Notes under the pieces: generated by a model
Database searches by the model: none
Told to the model about the DNA's origin: nothing
The model's input: only the letters and a program-made list of their open reading frames with translations
Shown: positions 31,919-41,613 of the stretch, in pieces
Layout of the letters: every line of letters starts with the position of its first letter
How positions within the stretch are numbered: the first letter of the stretch is position 1
Source: Clostridiales bacterium
GTDB taxonomy: Bacteria; Bacillota; Clostridia; Christensenellales; Pumilibacteraceae
Direction of reading: 5' to 3'
DNA length: 64,000 bases
Assembly (NCBI GenBank): GCA_022508485.1
Contig: JAFLVD010000010.1
Location: forward strand, 1-64,000
Position numbers and translations under genes: made by a program

Positions 31919-32637
31919 CACACCGTTTCCGACAAAAAAGTTTTTATTAGTTTTACAAACGCATAATGCGACTGCAAGTAACAAAAGTGATCGCCGTCCA
32001 AAAAGACGAGCTTACTTCCTTTTATTCCTTTACATAACCGCCTCGCCATGTACGGCGGAGTATCCTTGTCGCGCTTACCCCAAACGATAAGCGTAGGACA
32101 TCGAATAGAGGCGAGAAGCCGCTCTAAATGAGTATTTACAATCCTCACAAACACCGGCCGCATCGACTCACCTAAACTATTATAGTCTTTAGAACCCATT
32201 CCGTCAAGCGGTTTTCCGCGCTTTACGCGGTAGTGGTAACGTGCTACGCGCAGTTTTTTAAAAATACTCGGCCTCGGCTTCATGCCGGCGCTGTCGACAA
32301 GCACAAGCCCGTCGCACAGTCCTTGCGCCGCAAGGATTATCCCCACGCGTCCGCCAAAGCTGTGTCCCACGATTATGGGGTTAACTATGTTATGTATCCG
32401 CAAAAACTCGTGGAGGTGCGAAGCGTATTCGTAAACGCCCCACTCGCTCGGAACCTCTGTCGGGAACGCGAAGTTAACCGCATTATAGCCAAGCTCGATT
32501 ACGGCATTGTACGCCGCCGAAAAGGATTTTATATTGCCGCCCCAGCCGTGAAGAAACAGCACCGTGCGCTCGGCCGTGGTATTAAAGTTAACTTCGTACT
32601 CGCACTCCGCACCGGCAAACCGTTCCTTCATATTCAC
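31918..32637 (-). CDS. Alpha/beta hydrolase
   Basis: VLFLHGWGGNIKSF; IIVGHSFGGRVGI; LIVWGKRDKDTP. Confidence 0.92.
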   Translation of the reverse strand: MNMKERFAGAECEYEVNFNTTAERTVLFLHGWGGNIKSFSAAYNAVIELGYNAVNFAFPTEVPSEWGVYEYASHLHEFLRIHNIVNPIIVGHSFGGRVGIILAAQGLCDGLVLVDSAGMKPRPSIFKKLRVARYHYRVKRGKPLDGMGSKDYNSLGESMRPVFVRIVNTHLERLLASIRCPTLIVWGKRDKDTPPYMARRLCKGIKGSKLVFLDGDHFCYLQSHYAFVKLIKTFLSETV

Positions 32638-32669
32638 CCCACACTTATGTTTGCGGCAGAGTAATCGTT

Positions 32670-33113
32670 TTAAACGTTAAGCCGCATTGACACCGCGTCG
32701 CTTGCGCCGTAGTACGCTTTCCGCCTGCCGACTTCGATAAACCCAAGCTTACCGTACAGCGCTCTTGCCGCCGCGTTGCCGTCCCTTACGAGAAGGTATA
32801 CATTCCGCGTGCCGAGCGCTCTTGCCGCGTCTATAAGCGATAACAAAAGCTTTGTCGCAACGCCGCGCCGCCTGAACTTTTCCGTAACGGCGATATTTGC
32901 TATCTCGCATTCGTCGACTGCACACACCGCCGAAACATAGCCCGAAAACTCGCCGCTACTTTCGGCAACAAAGAACAGCGCGTTTTCTTTTTCGAGTTCT
33001 GTCGTGATTTGCTCACCTGTCCACGGGCAGTCAATGTACGCCTTTTCCGCCGCGGCAATATTAGGTACGTCGGATATATTCGCACGCCTAACGATAATAT
33101 CCGCGCCGCTCAA
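32670..33113 (-). CDS. rimI: Ribosomal protein S18-alanine N-acetyltransferase
   Basis: GNAT fold: IANIAVTEKFRRRGVATKLL; LVRDGNAAARALYGKLGFIEVGRRKAYY; TTG at 33113 overlaps tsaB stop. Confidence 0.88.
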   Translation of the reverse strand: MSGADIIVRRANISDVPNIAAAEKAYIDCPWTGEQITTELEKENALFFVAESSGEFSGYVSAVCAVDECEIANIAVTEKFRRRGVATKLLLSLIDAARALGTRNVYLLVRDGNAAARALYGKLGFIEVGRRKAYYGASDAVSMRLNV

Positions 33114-33727
33114 AGGTCGCCCTCGCCGCGCTCGGGTTGAGCCTTTCTTACATACAAAGGAAGAAGTTCCTTTTGGTCGATAACGTTTTTCGAGTGTTTT
33201 TGTACGGCGACGGTAAGTTCCTTTTCCCCGACGCCTGCCGTGCCCGAAAATGCGGCCGAAAGCTTTATATCGGTAGACACGGCGTACCCCTTGTACGACT
33301 CGGCTATTTTGTGCGCTTCGTCCGCCGTTACGCACCGCGTTTCCTCCACAACAGTATCGCCGTCGTACACAGCGATATAGCACACGTTGTTTCCGGCGTG
33401 CGCGATAGAAACCACCTTATCGCTACTATTGTTATATGAATTGAGTTTTAGATTGTTTACGGCAAAACAACGCTTGCCCGTAGCGTAGCAAAACGTTTTT
33501 ATTGTCGCAAGCCCCACTCTAAGCCCCGTAAACGAGCCGGGACCGACGCATGCGCCGAAAAGATCGATATCCTTTAATTGTATTCCGCACTCATTAATAA
33601 CGCCGTCTATAAGCGGCATAAGCGTTTCCGCACCGGCATTGGACAGATTTTCCTTATAATAGCTTTTATCCGCCGTTAAAAGAAGAACCTTGCACCCTTC
33701 CGCGGTATCAATCATCAGAACGTTCAT
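33110..33727 (-). CDS. tsaB: tRNA t6A biosynthesis protein TsaB
   Basis: MNVLMIDTAEGCKVLLL; VGPGSFTGLRVGLATIKTF; tsaE-tsaB-rimI order. Confidence 0.93.
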   Translation of the reverse strand: MNVLMIDTAEGCKVLLLTADKSYYKENLSNAGAETLMPLIDGVINECGIQLKDIDLFGACVGPGSFTGLRVGLATIKTFCYATGKRCFAVNNLKLNSYNNSSDKVVSIAHAGNNVCYIAVYDGDTVVEETRCVTADEAHKIAESYKGYAVSTDIKLSAAFSGTAGVGEKELTVAVQKHSKNVIDQKELLPLYVRKAQPERGEGDL

Positions 33728-34158
33728 ATTTGTACCGATACCTCCCTGCCGTAATCGGTTTTATCTATGTGAATTAAAATCGTTTTTAAGCCGTCGAACA
33801 TGTCGCAAATGTTTTCCCACCATTCTACCGCGCAAACGGTGCCGTCGTCGCCGATAAAGTCGTCAAGCCCTGCGGCGTACGCCTCGTCCGAGTCGGTAAG
33901 TCTATATGCGTCGAAATGACAAAACTTAACCTGCCGCCCGAAGTATTCGTTCATAATGGTAAACGTCGGGGAAACGACGGGCGACGTTACACCGAGACCT
34001 TTGGCAAGACCTTTACAAAACACCGTCTTGCCTGCGCCAAGCTCGCCTGTAAGTAAAACAACCTCGCCGCCGATTAAACATGCGGCAAGCTTTTTTCCAA
34101 GCTCTTCCATTTGGCGAGCGGAAGATATCTTGTATACTTTTTTCGTATCGGTAGACAT
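33724..34158 (-). CDS. tsaE: tRNA t6A biosynthesis ATPase TsaE
   Basis: VVLLTGELGAGKTVFCKGLAKGLG; SPTFTIMNEY. Confidence 0.95.
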   Translation of the reverse strand: MSTDTKKVYKISSARQMEELGKKLAACLIGGEVVLLTGELGAGKTVFCKGLAKGLGVTSPVVSPTFTIMNEYFGRQVKFCHFDAYRLTDSDEAYAAGLDDFIGDDGTVCAVEWWENICDMFDGLKTILIHIDKTDYGREVSVQI

Positions 34159-34195
34159 TTTACGTCCTTAATTTAATTAGATAATCGGCGCGGCG

Positions 34196-35077
34196 TCAGA
34201 TTTTTACCGCTTTAAATGCGGCAGGCGCACCTAAAGACGCCCAAAGCGCCATAATAAAATATCTTAAATAGCAATAAAGCATCGGTTCGCTTTGCGGTAA
34301 AAACAGCTTAAAAAGCTGCTGAACGGCAACGGTAACGCCGCCGCCGATAACAAGACGGAGAAGAATCTTCCACCAAACCCGAGTCGCTTTTATGTCGTAA
34401 CGGATATAATTCTTTTCGAAGTAATATCCGATATTAAACGCCGCGAACGCGCCTATTCCTTTTAATAAATCTTCGCTCTCGCCAAGCTTACCGAGCGCAG
34501 ACAAAACTATTATTACAACAACGGACATAAAAATCGCGCCGAGCGCAAACCACTCTTCCTTATTACCGAGTAAGGACAAAAGCATATTAAACGCTATCGA
34601 GCAAAACACGCCGACGGCAAGTCCGCAAAACACGTCGGACAAATAGTGCTGACCGAGATACATTCTCGAAAGCATTACGAGTACCGTCAGTACCGCCGCG
34701 GCAATAAGCACGATCTTGTACTTTTTGCCGTACCTTATGGAGAGAACCGTTCCAACGGTAGATACCGTTTGCGTGTGTCCCGACGGAAAAGAATAGCTGA
34801 CTTCGGGCGACTGAATGCTTACAACGTCGTTCGGATAGGCGTTAAAAGGCCTTGTGCGCTTAAAGCCGATTTTCATTACGCTTGTAACCGCAACGCCGAG
34901 GATATACACGTTAAAAAACCTGTGCGCAAATGCTTTATCGACAACCCAATAAAGCACGACGGCGATTACGAGAAAAAACGTTTCGGTGCCGAAAAACGAC
35001 AGAAACTGATTTAATATGTCCATAAACGGACTGCGAAGCGTTTGCAGCGCTTTTATTAAATCAACCTCAAAACCCAT
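34196..35077 (-). CDS. PAP2-family membrane phosphatase
   Basis: KRTRPFNAYP, YSFPSGHTQTVSTVG, LSRMYLGQHYLSDVFCG motifs. Confidence 0.92.
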   Translation of the reverse strand: MGFEVDLIKALQTLRSPFMDILNQFLSFFGTETFFLVIAVVLYWVVDKAFAHRFFNVYILGVAVTSVMKIGFKRTRPFNAYPNDVVSIQSPEVSYSFPSGHTQTVSTVGTVLSIRYGKKYKIVLIAAAVLTVLVMLSRMYLGQHYLSDVFCGLAVGVFCSIAFNMLLSLLGNKEEWFALGAIFMSVVVIIVLSALGKLGESEDLLKGIGAFAAFNIGYYFEKNYIRYDIKATRVWWKILLRLVIGGGVTVAVQQLFKLFLPQSEPMLYCYLRYFIMALWASLGAPAAFKAVKI

Positions 35078-36672
35078 CAGTCAACTCCGCCGAACCGCCT
35101 TACGTTAGTTCCGTCAGACCACAAACGCTCGATATTGTAAAACTCGCGCGTTTTGTCGGTGAATATGTGGACGATAACGCTACCGTAATCGAGCGCCACC
35201 CATTCCCTGTCTATATCGCGCTTGGACGGGTCCAAACCGAATTTTTCAGTAAGCATGTCCTCAACATAGCCGTACAGCGCTTTAACCGCAGTCGACGACG
35301 AAGCCGACGCGATAATAAAGTAATCGGCGACAATCGTTTTACCCTCGAGGTCGATTATGTCTATATCGTGTCCCTTGTGTAAATCAAGTTCCTTTGCGAC
35401 AGCCTCCGCAATTTCGGTGCTCGACGCGTTACGTTTAAACGCCGGTTTTTTATGCTCGCTCTCGCGGACTTCTTCGCGAACTTCTTCCTTTTGCTCTTCC
35501 TCGCCTGCGTCGACTTTTCGCGGCGGCATTGCCGGAAGGGTTTTGCCTGCGCAAACGCGCGCATAGTATTCGAGCGCCCTATCACCGTAATCGCACGGTT
35601 CGGTGTCCCTGAAATCGTGCACGGCATTGAGCGCGGCGTACATGGCAAGCTCGCGGTCGACGGTAAGAAGATAACGGAAGTAAAATACCTCGTTATAATT
35701 TCTTCCGACCTCGGTTTTGTCGGCAAGGTACACAATCTCGTCGAGAAGGCTCATATCGGCGTCGCCCGTCGTGTGAACCTTTATAGCGTGCGCAATCTCG
35801 TCCGACACGTTAAAGTCGCGCTTTGCTATATACGCGCCTATCGGGGAATGAACGGTAGGCTCGGGAAATCCGCGTAAGTCCACCTTGTTTTTGTAATCGG
35901 CTACGTTTACCGACTTAGCGACGTCGTGGAGAATGCAGGCTATTACGGCGTCGTTAACGTTTCCGCCGTACAGCTTGGCAAGGTATGCGCCGCAAAGCGC
36001 AACGCCGTAGCTGTGCGTTATGCGTTTATCGGTACTGTTGTATTTATACAGCGCGTTAACGTATTTGCGGTACGGATTAAACAGACCGTATTTATCCGCC
36101 GCCTTTTTTACGATATCGGGCAAAAACCTGTTTTCTTTTCCGAAAGCAAGATCGATTCTAATCTCCGTGCTCGAAATGTTAACGCCCGAAAACGCCGCGA
36201 TTTTAACCTTTATCCCTCGCTTTTTAAGCGACTGTAACACCTCGCCGCTCGGATTGTAACCGGGACGGGGCACAACAAAAAACGTAACAAGTTTTTTGAG
36301 CGCGTCTATCTCGTGCCACTCGGTTAAACGGGTAAGCTCTTCGCTGCCGATAACCCAAAACAGCTTATCGCCCTTGAACTTTTTGGCAAAGTACGCGGCG
36401 GTATCGACGCTGTAACTTACGTCCTTTTTGGAAATTTCGACGCGGCTTACCTCCGTCTTTGCCGAAGTGAACAGCTTTTTGCAAAGGTTATACCGCACCT
36501 TTTCGTCCGAAGCGCCGCTCGCTTTAAACGGCGAAATGTACGCCGGAATGACTATCACCCTACCGAACGCGCTTTCGAGGTTTTTAACGATATCGAGATG
36601 CCCAAAGTGCGGCGGATCAAAGCTGCCGCCGAATAGAGCTATTTTTTGCGTTTTTTTCTTTACTACGGTCAT
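35077..36672 (-). CDS. nadD: Triple-domain protein: NadD + YqeK-type HD phosphohydrolase + RsfS
   Basis: NadD: IALFGGSFDPPHFGHLDIVKN; HD: ITHSYGVALCGAYL...CILHDVAKS; RsfS: KGHDIDIIDLEGKTIVADYFIIASASSSTAVKAL...DREWVALDYGSVIVHIF; one uninterrupted ORF. Confidence 0.92.
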   Translation of the reverse strand: MTVVKKKTQKIALFGGSFDPPHFGHLDIVKNLESAFGRVIVIPAYISPFKASGASDEKVRYNLCKKLFTSAKTEVSRVEISKKDVSYSVDTAAYFAKKFKGDKLFWVIGSEELTRLTEWHEIDALKKLVTFFVVPRPGYNPSGEVLQSLKKRGIKVKIAAFSGVNISSTEIRIDLAFGKENRFLPDIVKKAADKYGLFNPYRKYVNALYKYNSTDKRITHSYGVALCGAYLAKLYGGNVNDAVIACILHDVAKSVNVADYKNKVDLRGFPEPTVHSPIGAYIAKRDFNVSDEIAHAIKVHTTGDADMSLLDEIVYLADKTEVGRNYNEVFYFRYLLTVDRELAMYAALNAVHDFRDTEPCDYGDRALEYYARVCAGKTLPAMPPRKVDAGEEEQKEEVREEVRESEHKKPAFKRNASSTEIAEAVAKELDLHKGHDIDIIDLEGKTIVADYFIIASASSSTAVKALYGYVEDMLTEKFGLDPSKRDIDREWVALDYGSVIVHIFTDKTREFYNIERLWSDGTNVRRFGGVD

Positions 36673-36675
36673 GAT

Positions 36676-37932
36676 CTACTCCTCATAGGTAAATTCCGTG
36701 TCGAGCATGCGGACGGTATCGCCGTTTTTTATGCCTGCACGCCTTAATGCTTTTGTAACGCCCGAGTCGTCGAGTCTGCGCTGGAAGTACGTAAAGCTGT
36801 CCCTATCCTCGAGTACGACGGTACGGGCGAGCCGCTCAATAAGTTCCCCTTCTATCACGAACGCACCGTCGTCGCTGCGCCTTACGGTAAACGCGTTGGG
36901 GTCTGCGTCGGGATAGACAAACGGTTCGAATTCGATAGGTCCCTGCGGCGGAAGTGTGGAAAGCTTTTCTTTTACGGCATAAATCAGCTCTTTAATACCT
37001 GCGTGCGTTACGCAGCTGATTTGTATTATATTGCCGTCGACGGTCGAAATAAACTCGTCAATTTTTTTCTTATCCGCGCATTCCGTTTTGTTAAGCGCAA
37101 TAACCTGCGGAACGAGCGCGAGATCGGGGTTGTACTTTACAAGCTCATCGTTTACGGTGTAGTAGTCTTGAATGGGGTCGCGCCCGTCGAACGACGCGGC
37201 GTCGATTACGTGAATCAGTATTCGGGTGCGGTCGACGTGGCGTAAAAATTGGTGTCCAAGCCCGGCGCCCTCGCTCGCCCCCTCTATAAGCCCTGGAATA
37301 TCGGCGATTGTAAACGAAAAATCGTCGCCCATACACACGCCGAGATTAGGCGAAAGCGTCGTAAACGGATAGGAAGCGATTTTGGGATTGGCGCGCGTCA
37401 GTACCGAAAGAAGGGTCGATTTACCTGCGTTCGGAAATCCCACAAGCCCCACGTCCGCTATCGTTTTAAGCTCTAACACGACGGAATGCTCTTTGGTAGG
37501 CTCGCCCTGCTGGGAAAAGCCGGGCGCCTGTCGGCGCGACGACTTAAACCTGGCGTTGCCCTTTCCGCCTTTTCCGCCGTACAAAACGGTAACGGAGTCG
37601 TCGGCGTGAAAAAGATCGGCTATAATCGCGAGAGAGTCGGCGTCGCGCACAACTGTTCCGCGCGGCACCTTTAATACCAAGTCGGCACCGTTTGCGCCGT
37701 GCCTGTTCTTTCCCGAGCCGTTTGCGCCGTTTTCGGCCTTGTAGTGCTTGCCGAAGCGGTACTCGGAAAGGGACGCGATGTTTTCCCCCACCGAAATAAT
37801 AACGTTACCGCCGTCGCCGCCGTCGCCGCCGTCAGGTCCGCCGTTTGGAACGTACTTTTCGGTATAAAAGGAAGTACAGCCGTTTCCTCCGTTACCTGCT
37901 TTTATATAAATTTTAGCTCTGTCTATAAACAT
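36676..37932 (-). CDS. obgE: GTPase ObgE/CgtA
   Basis: MFIDRAKIYIKAGNGGNGCTSF; GFPNAGKSTLLS; DIPGLIEGASEGAGLGHQFLRH; ATG at 37932. Confidence 0.97.
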   Translation of the reverse strand: MFIDRAKIYIKAGNGGNGCTSFYTEKYVPNGGPDGGDGGDGGNVIISVGENIASLSEYRFGKHYKAENGANGSGKNRHGANGADLVLKVPRGTVVRDADSLAIIADLFHADDSVTVLYGGKGGKGNARFKSSRRQAPGFSQQGEPTKEHSVVLELKTIADVGLVGFPNAGKSTLLSVLTRANPKIASYPFTTLSPNLGVCMGDDFSFTIADIPGLIEGASEGAGLGHQFLRHVDRTRILIHVIDAASFDGRDPIQDYYTVNDELVKYNPDLALVPQVIALNKTECADKKKIDEFISTVDGNIIQISCVTHAGIKELIYAVKEKLSTLPPQGPIEFEPFVYPDADPNAFTVRRSDDGAFVIEGELIERLARTVVLEDRDSFTYFQRRLDDSGVTKALRRAGIKNGDTVRMLDTEFTYEE

Positions 37933-37934
37933 CT

Positions 37935-38549
37935 TTACTCCGTTTTGGCGGACGGACATAAGCAAGATATTACGCACTGTCCGCATTCGGGATTTCTCGC
38001 GTGGCAGCAATCCCTTCCGTGCCTTATAAGCAAATGGTGAACGTTTTTGTACTCGCTCGGGTCAAACAGTCCACAAAGGTCCTTTTCGACGTCGTCGGGC
38101 GTTTTTCCGCTCGACAGTCCGAGTCTGTGCGCTACGCGAAAAACGTGAGTGTCTACCGCAATCGCCGGCTTATCGAACGCGACCGATAGCATTACGTTTG
38201 CCGTTTTTCGTCCCACGCCCGGAAGAGTAATAAGCTTTTCCATCGTATCGGGCACCCTTCCGCCGTATTCCGCAACCAAAACCTCGCAGCACTTTTTTAT
38301 ATTAGCCGCCTTGTTTTTGTAAAGACCGCACGTCTTGATATAACCTTCGAGCACGGATAGCGGCATAGAACAAAATTGCTCGGGAGTGTTCGCCGCGCGA
38401 AAAAGTTCGGCAGTAACGACGTTTACACGCTTGTCCGTACACTGCGCGCTTAAAATTACGGCAATCAAAAGCTCGAACTCGCTTCCGTAATCGAGCGCGC
38501 ACTTAGCGTCGGGGTATCTTTCCTTCAATTCAGAGAGTAGCCTGTCCAC
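37935..38549 (-). CDS. nth: Endonuclease III
   Basis: LIAVILSAQCTDKRVN; LPGVGRKTANVMLSVAF; 4Fe-4S CHARNPECGQCVISCLC. Confidence 0.96.
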   Translation of the reverse strand: MDRLLSELKERYPDAKCALDYGSEFELLIAVILSAQCTDKRVNVVTAELFRAANTPEQFCSMPLSVLEGYIKTCGLYKNKAANIKKCCEVLVAEYGGRVPDTMEKLITLPGVGRKTANVMLSVAFDKPAIAVDTHVFRVAHRLGLSSGKTPDDVEKDLCGLFDPSEYKNVHHLLIRHGRDCCHARNPECGQCVISCLCPSAKTE

Positions 38550-38595
38550 GCTGTATATTCTACCACATAACCGCTAAAAAGTAAATAGAATTGAC

Positions 38596-38847
38596 TTAAT
38601 TGCCTGCATTATATATCGGCTTGTACGAAAAGCCGTCGAATTCGTACACCCCTTTAAGTCCGGAATAGCTGCCGCGGTTGTACACGCCGTTACAAAGCTC
38701 GTAATCGTCGCACTTAACCGAAAGTCCGCAGCCGGTATCGCCGAGCGCCGGCGTGTTTACATAGCTTGCTCTTCCGCCGTAATAAACCACTGCGTCGCAA
38801 AATCTCATCGCGCTGTTTCTCGAAGAAAAGGAAAAAATGTAGCTCAT
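38596..38847 (-). CDS. DUF3343-like putative Se/S carrier protein
   Basis: 83 aa; NTPALGDTGCGLSVKC matches the DUF3343 PtPxxxxxxCGL-type motif; divergent from a cysteine desulfurase. Confidence 0.6.
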   Translation of the reverse strand: MSYIFSFSSRNSAMRFCDAVVYYGGRASYVNTPALGDTGCGLSVKCDDYELCNGVYNRGSYSGLKGVYEFDGFSYKPIYNAGN

Positions 38848-38947
38848 AATTTATTATTTCCTCTTTTTTGTTCTAAACCGTCAAAAATCGCATTAATCTA
38901 TTATTAACGGTCATATTCCGTTATATGTGATTAGGGAGAAATCGGTC

Positions 38948-40066
38948 ATGATTTATTTCGACAATGCCGCAACGACAATGGTTAAGCCGGACGGCGTGAT
39001 TAAAGCCAACGACTACGCGCTTAAAAACCTGTGCGCCAATGCCGGACGAGGAAGCCATTCCGCCTCCATGAAGGCGGCGGCGCTTATCTATAAGGCACGG
39101 GAAGCCGTGTGCTCGCTTGTCGGCGCGGACGAAACGGTTTTTACGTTTAACTGTACGGACGCGCTTAATACCGCAATTTTCGGCACGGCGCGGCACGGTC
39201 ATGTAATAACAACCGTTTTCGAGCACAACTCGGTGCTTCGTCCGCTCGAAGAGCTTCGTCGCCGCGGCATTATTAACTACACCGTAGTAAGCCCCGACGC
39301 TCACGGCGTTATAAATCCGATCGACGTGGAAAAAGCGATAACGCGCGACACGTACATGATAATAGCAAACCATATAAGTAACGTATCGGGCGTGGTCGCG
39401 CCCGTCGCCGCAATCGGACTTGTCGCTAAAAAGCACGGGCTTATATACCTTGTGGACGGCGCGCAGTCGATAGGCTACGACGAAACGGACATGAAAAAAA
39501 TAGGCTGCGACATATTATGCTTTTCGCCGCACAAGGGTCTGCACGGCGTTCAGGGCGTGGGCTGTCTGTGCCTCAGAAAAAATGTTAAAATTAACCCCGT
39601 TCGGTTCGGCGGAACGGGGACTTCCTCGCACTCGCTCGTTCAGCCGACAGACGTTCCCGACGGCTTAGAATGCGGCACAATGCCCGTAAACGCGATCTAC
39701 TCGCTGATAAGCGCGATAAACTGCTATAAAGCGCTCGGAATTGCGGATAAGCGCAACCTTTCGGAATGCGGCAATTATATTCGCGGCGAATTAAGCAAAA
39801 TTCCCAAAGTAAAGCTGTATGGAAAGTACAACCTTTTGCCGAACATAGTGTGCTTTAATATCGACGGGCTTAACGCGTCGTCCGTAGGCGACGTACTGAA
39901 CGAGCAGTACGATATCGCCGTAAGATGTGGATTGCACTGCGCGCCGCTCGCGCATAAATACTACGGAACGCTTTCCACCGGCTCGGTGCGCGCTTCGCTG
40001 TCCTACTCCAACACGCCGGCGGAAGCGGAATTCTTCGTAAGGGCTGTTTACGAAATAGCCAAGTAA
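38948..40066 (+). CDS. Cysteine desulfurase-like class V aminotransferase
   Basis: MIYFDNAATTMVKPDGV; ANHISNVSGVVAPV; VDGAQSIGYDETDMKKIGCDILCFSPHKGLHGVQGVG; RCGLHCAPLAHKY. Confidence 0.94.
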   Translation: MIYFDNAATTMVKPDGVIKANDYALKNLCANAGRGSHSASMKAAALIYKAREAVCSLVGADETVFTFNCTDALNTAIFGTARHGHVITTVFEHNSVLRPLEELRRRGIINYTVVSPDAHGVINPIDVEKAITRDTYMIIANHISNVSGVVAPVAAIGLVAKKHGLIYLVDGAQSIGYDETDMKKIGCDILCFSPHKGLHGVQGVGCLCLRKNVKINPVRFGGTGTSSHSLVQPTDVPDGLECGTMPVNAIYSLISAINCYKALGIADKRNLSECGNYIRGELSKIPKVKLYGKYNLLPNIVCFNIDGLNASSVGDVLNEQYDIAVRCGLHCAPLAHKYYGTLSTGSVRASLSYSNTPAEAEFFVRAVYEIAK

Positions 40067-40330
40067 TCAGTCGTCTATCACTGACAAAACTTCGCTAAGC
40101 CGCTTTTTCCCCTCTTCGTCGAGCATGGGCGTAACGAAATTACAAAAATCCTCTATTTGTTCGGCGCTGTACGAATCGTTGTTTTTGGCGGAAACCACGG
40201 CGCGTTTAAGAGCTTCCAAAAGCTGTTCCCTGCTGAGACCTTCGTACTTGTCGGCGGACGGAATAACGGGGTCCGTGCCGTCGTTATCATTATTACCGTC
40301 GTTTGCCGAAAAATTTTTTAATTGGCGCAT
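40067..40330 (-). CDS. Small hypothetical protein
   Basis: MRQLKNFSAND...; helical C-terminal half; divergent with the 40393 ORF. Confidence 0.5.
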   Translation of the reverse strand: MRQLKNFSANDGNNDNDGTDPVIPSADKYEGLSREQLLEALKRAVVSAKNNDSYSAEQIEDFCNFVTPMLDEEGKKRLSEVLSVIDD

Positions 40331-40392
40331 GTTCACCTCCGATGAATACAATGTATGCAAAAGACATTATAAATGTTCGTAAAGGAGAAATT

Positions 40393-40617
40393 ATGGATAT
40401 AAAGCAAATGCTTCCCCTTCTTCTCGGAAGACTGGGCGAAAAAGAAAAAGCGCTTTTAAAAGCGACCCAAAGCCGCGACCCTGCCGCTATCGGCTCGCTC
40501 ATCACTAAAATGCAGCAAGAAAAAACGCCGAGGCCGGACGTTTACGCTTGCTTTAAGCGCATAATCCCGGCGGAAACACTCGGCGCGATTATTAAATACT
40601 TCGATAGACAGCGTTAA
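40393..40617 (+). CDS. Small hypothetical protein
   Basis: MDIKQMLPLLLGRLGEKEKALLKATQSRD...; AAAGGAG RBS. Confidence 0.55.
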   Translation: MDIKQMLPLLLGRLGEKEKALLKATQSRDPAAIGSLITKMQQEKTPRPDVYACFKRIIPAETLGAIIKYFDRQR

Positions 40618-40631
40618 GCCGTATCGCGTTT

Positions 40632-41588
40632 TTACAGCATTTTGGAAATAAGGTACGCCGTACGAAAAGTCATGGCGTCGTTAAAGTTGCGAATATTCAG
40701 TCCCGTTATTTTTTCTATCTTGTCGATACGGTAGATTAAAGTGTTGCGGTGAACGTACATGCTTCTGCTCGCTTCCGAAATGTTAAGCGAGTGTTTTATA
40801 AACGCGTCCGCCGCCGTCATAAGCTCTTCGTCGCCGAGCACCTCGCGAAAATTTCTGTCGAGTACGGTTTTAATATAGCTATCCCTTGTGCTTAAAGGAA
40901 GCTCGGAAAGCGCTTTGATAAGCGCGTATTCCTTGTACGAATAAATATCGCTGTTGGGATCGAATTCCGCACCGCTGACAAGCGCCGACCTTGCGTACGA
41001 ATAGTATGTGGGAAGCTCTGCCGTGCCGTGCGCGACGCCGCCCACGCCTATTTTAATCTTGCCGTCAATTTCCTCTGACAGGTTTTCTTGAAGCACTACC
41101 GCAAACTCGCCGGCAGAACGGTAGTCGTTATCCTCTTCCGCCTTTTTGCAAAATGCGGTAATCGTGTCCGACATAATCGCGACAAAATCGTCGGGCGACG
41201 CCATAGCGGCAAGATACTCGTAAACACGTTTAATGCGCGCGGTGCAGTGAACGGCAAACACATAGTAATCGGTTTTTCCTATACGTACCGACGGCGACAC
41301 CGCGCCGCCCTCCAAAAACGCGCGAACGGGATCGACTTCGACTTTGGCGTTAAGTACGGAAAGCACGTATTCCCGAGCGAGCGCAACCGTCGCAGTATCC
41401 GTAACGGGCAGCGTAATACAAACTGTGGTTTCACCGTCGTTTACGATAAACCCGGAATTTTCCTCACCGATATTTATGCCTCCGATAGGCGTGTCGGGAG
41501 TGGGCGCGGATATCTCCGCGGTTATTCCGCTCACCCTTTTAAGCATTTCCACTGCGTTACTTATTTTTTTCATAATTCGCCTTTTCAA
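40632..41588 (-). CDS. PucR/CdaR-like HTH transcriptional regulator
   Basis: C-terminal HTH: LNISEASRSMYVHRNTLIYRIDKIEKITGLNIRNFNDAMTFRTAYL. Confidence 0.85.
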   Translation of the reverse strand: MKRRIMKKISNAVEMLKRVSGITAEISAPTPDTPIGGINIGEENSGFIVNDGETTVCITLPVTDTATVALAREYVLSVLNAKVEVDPVRAFLEGGAVSPSVRIGKTDYYVFAVHCTARIKRVYEYLAAMASPDDFVAIMSDTITAFCKKAEEDNDYRSAGEFAVVLQENLSEEIDGKIKIGVGGVAHGTAELPTYYSYARSALVSGAEFDPNSDIYSYKEYALIKALSELPLSTRDSYIKTVLDRNFREVLGDEELMTAADAFIKHSLNISEASRSMYVHRNTLIYRIDKIEKITGLNIRNFNDAMTFRTAYLISKML

Positions 41589-41613
41589 CCTATCTCGTAT
41601 TTTCCTGCGGATA

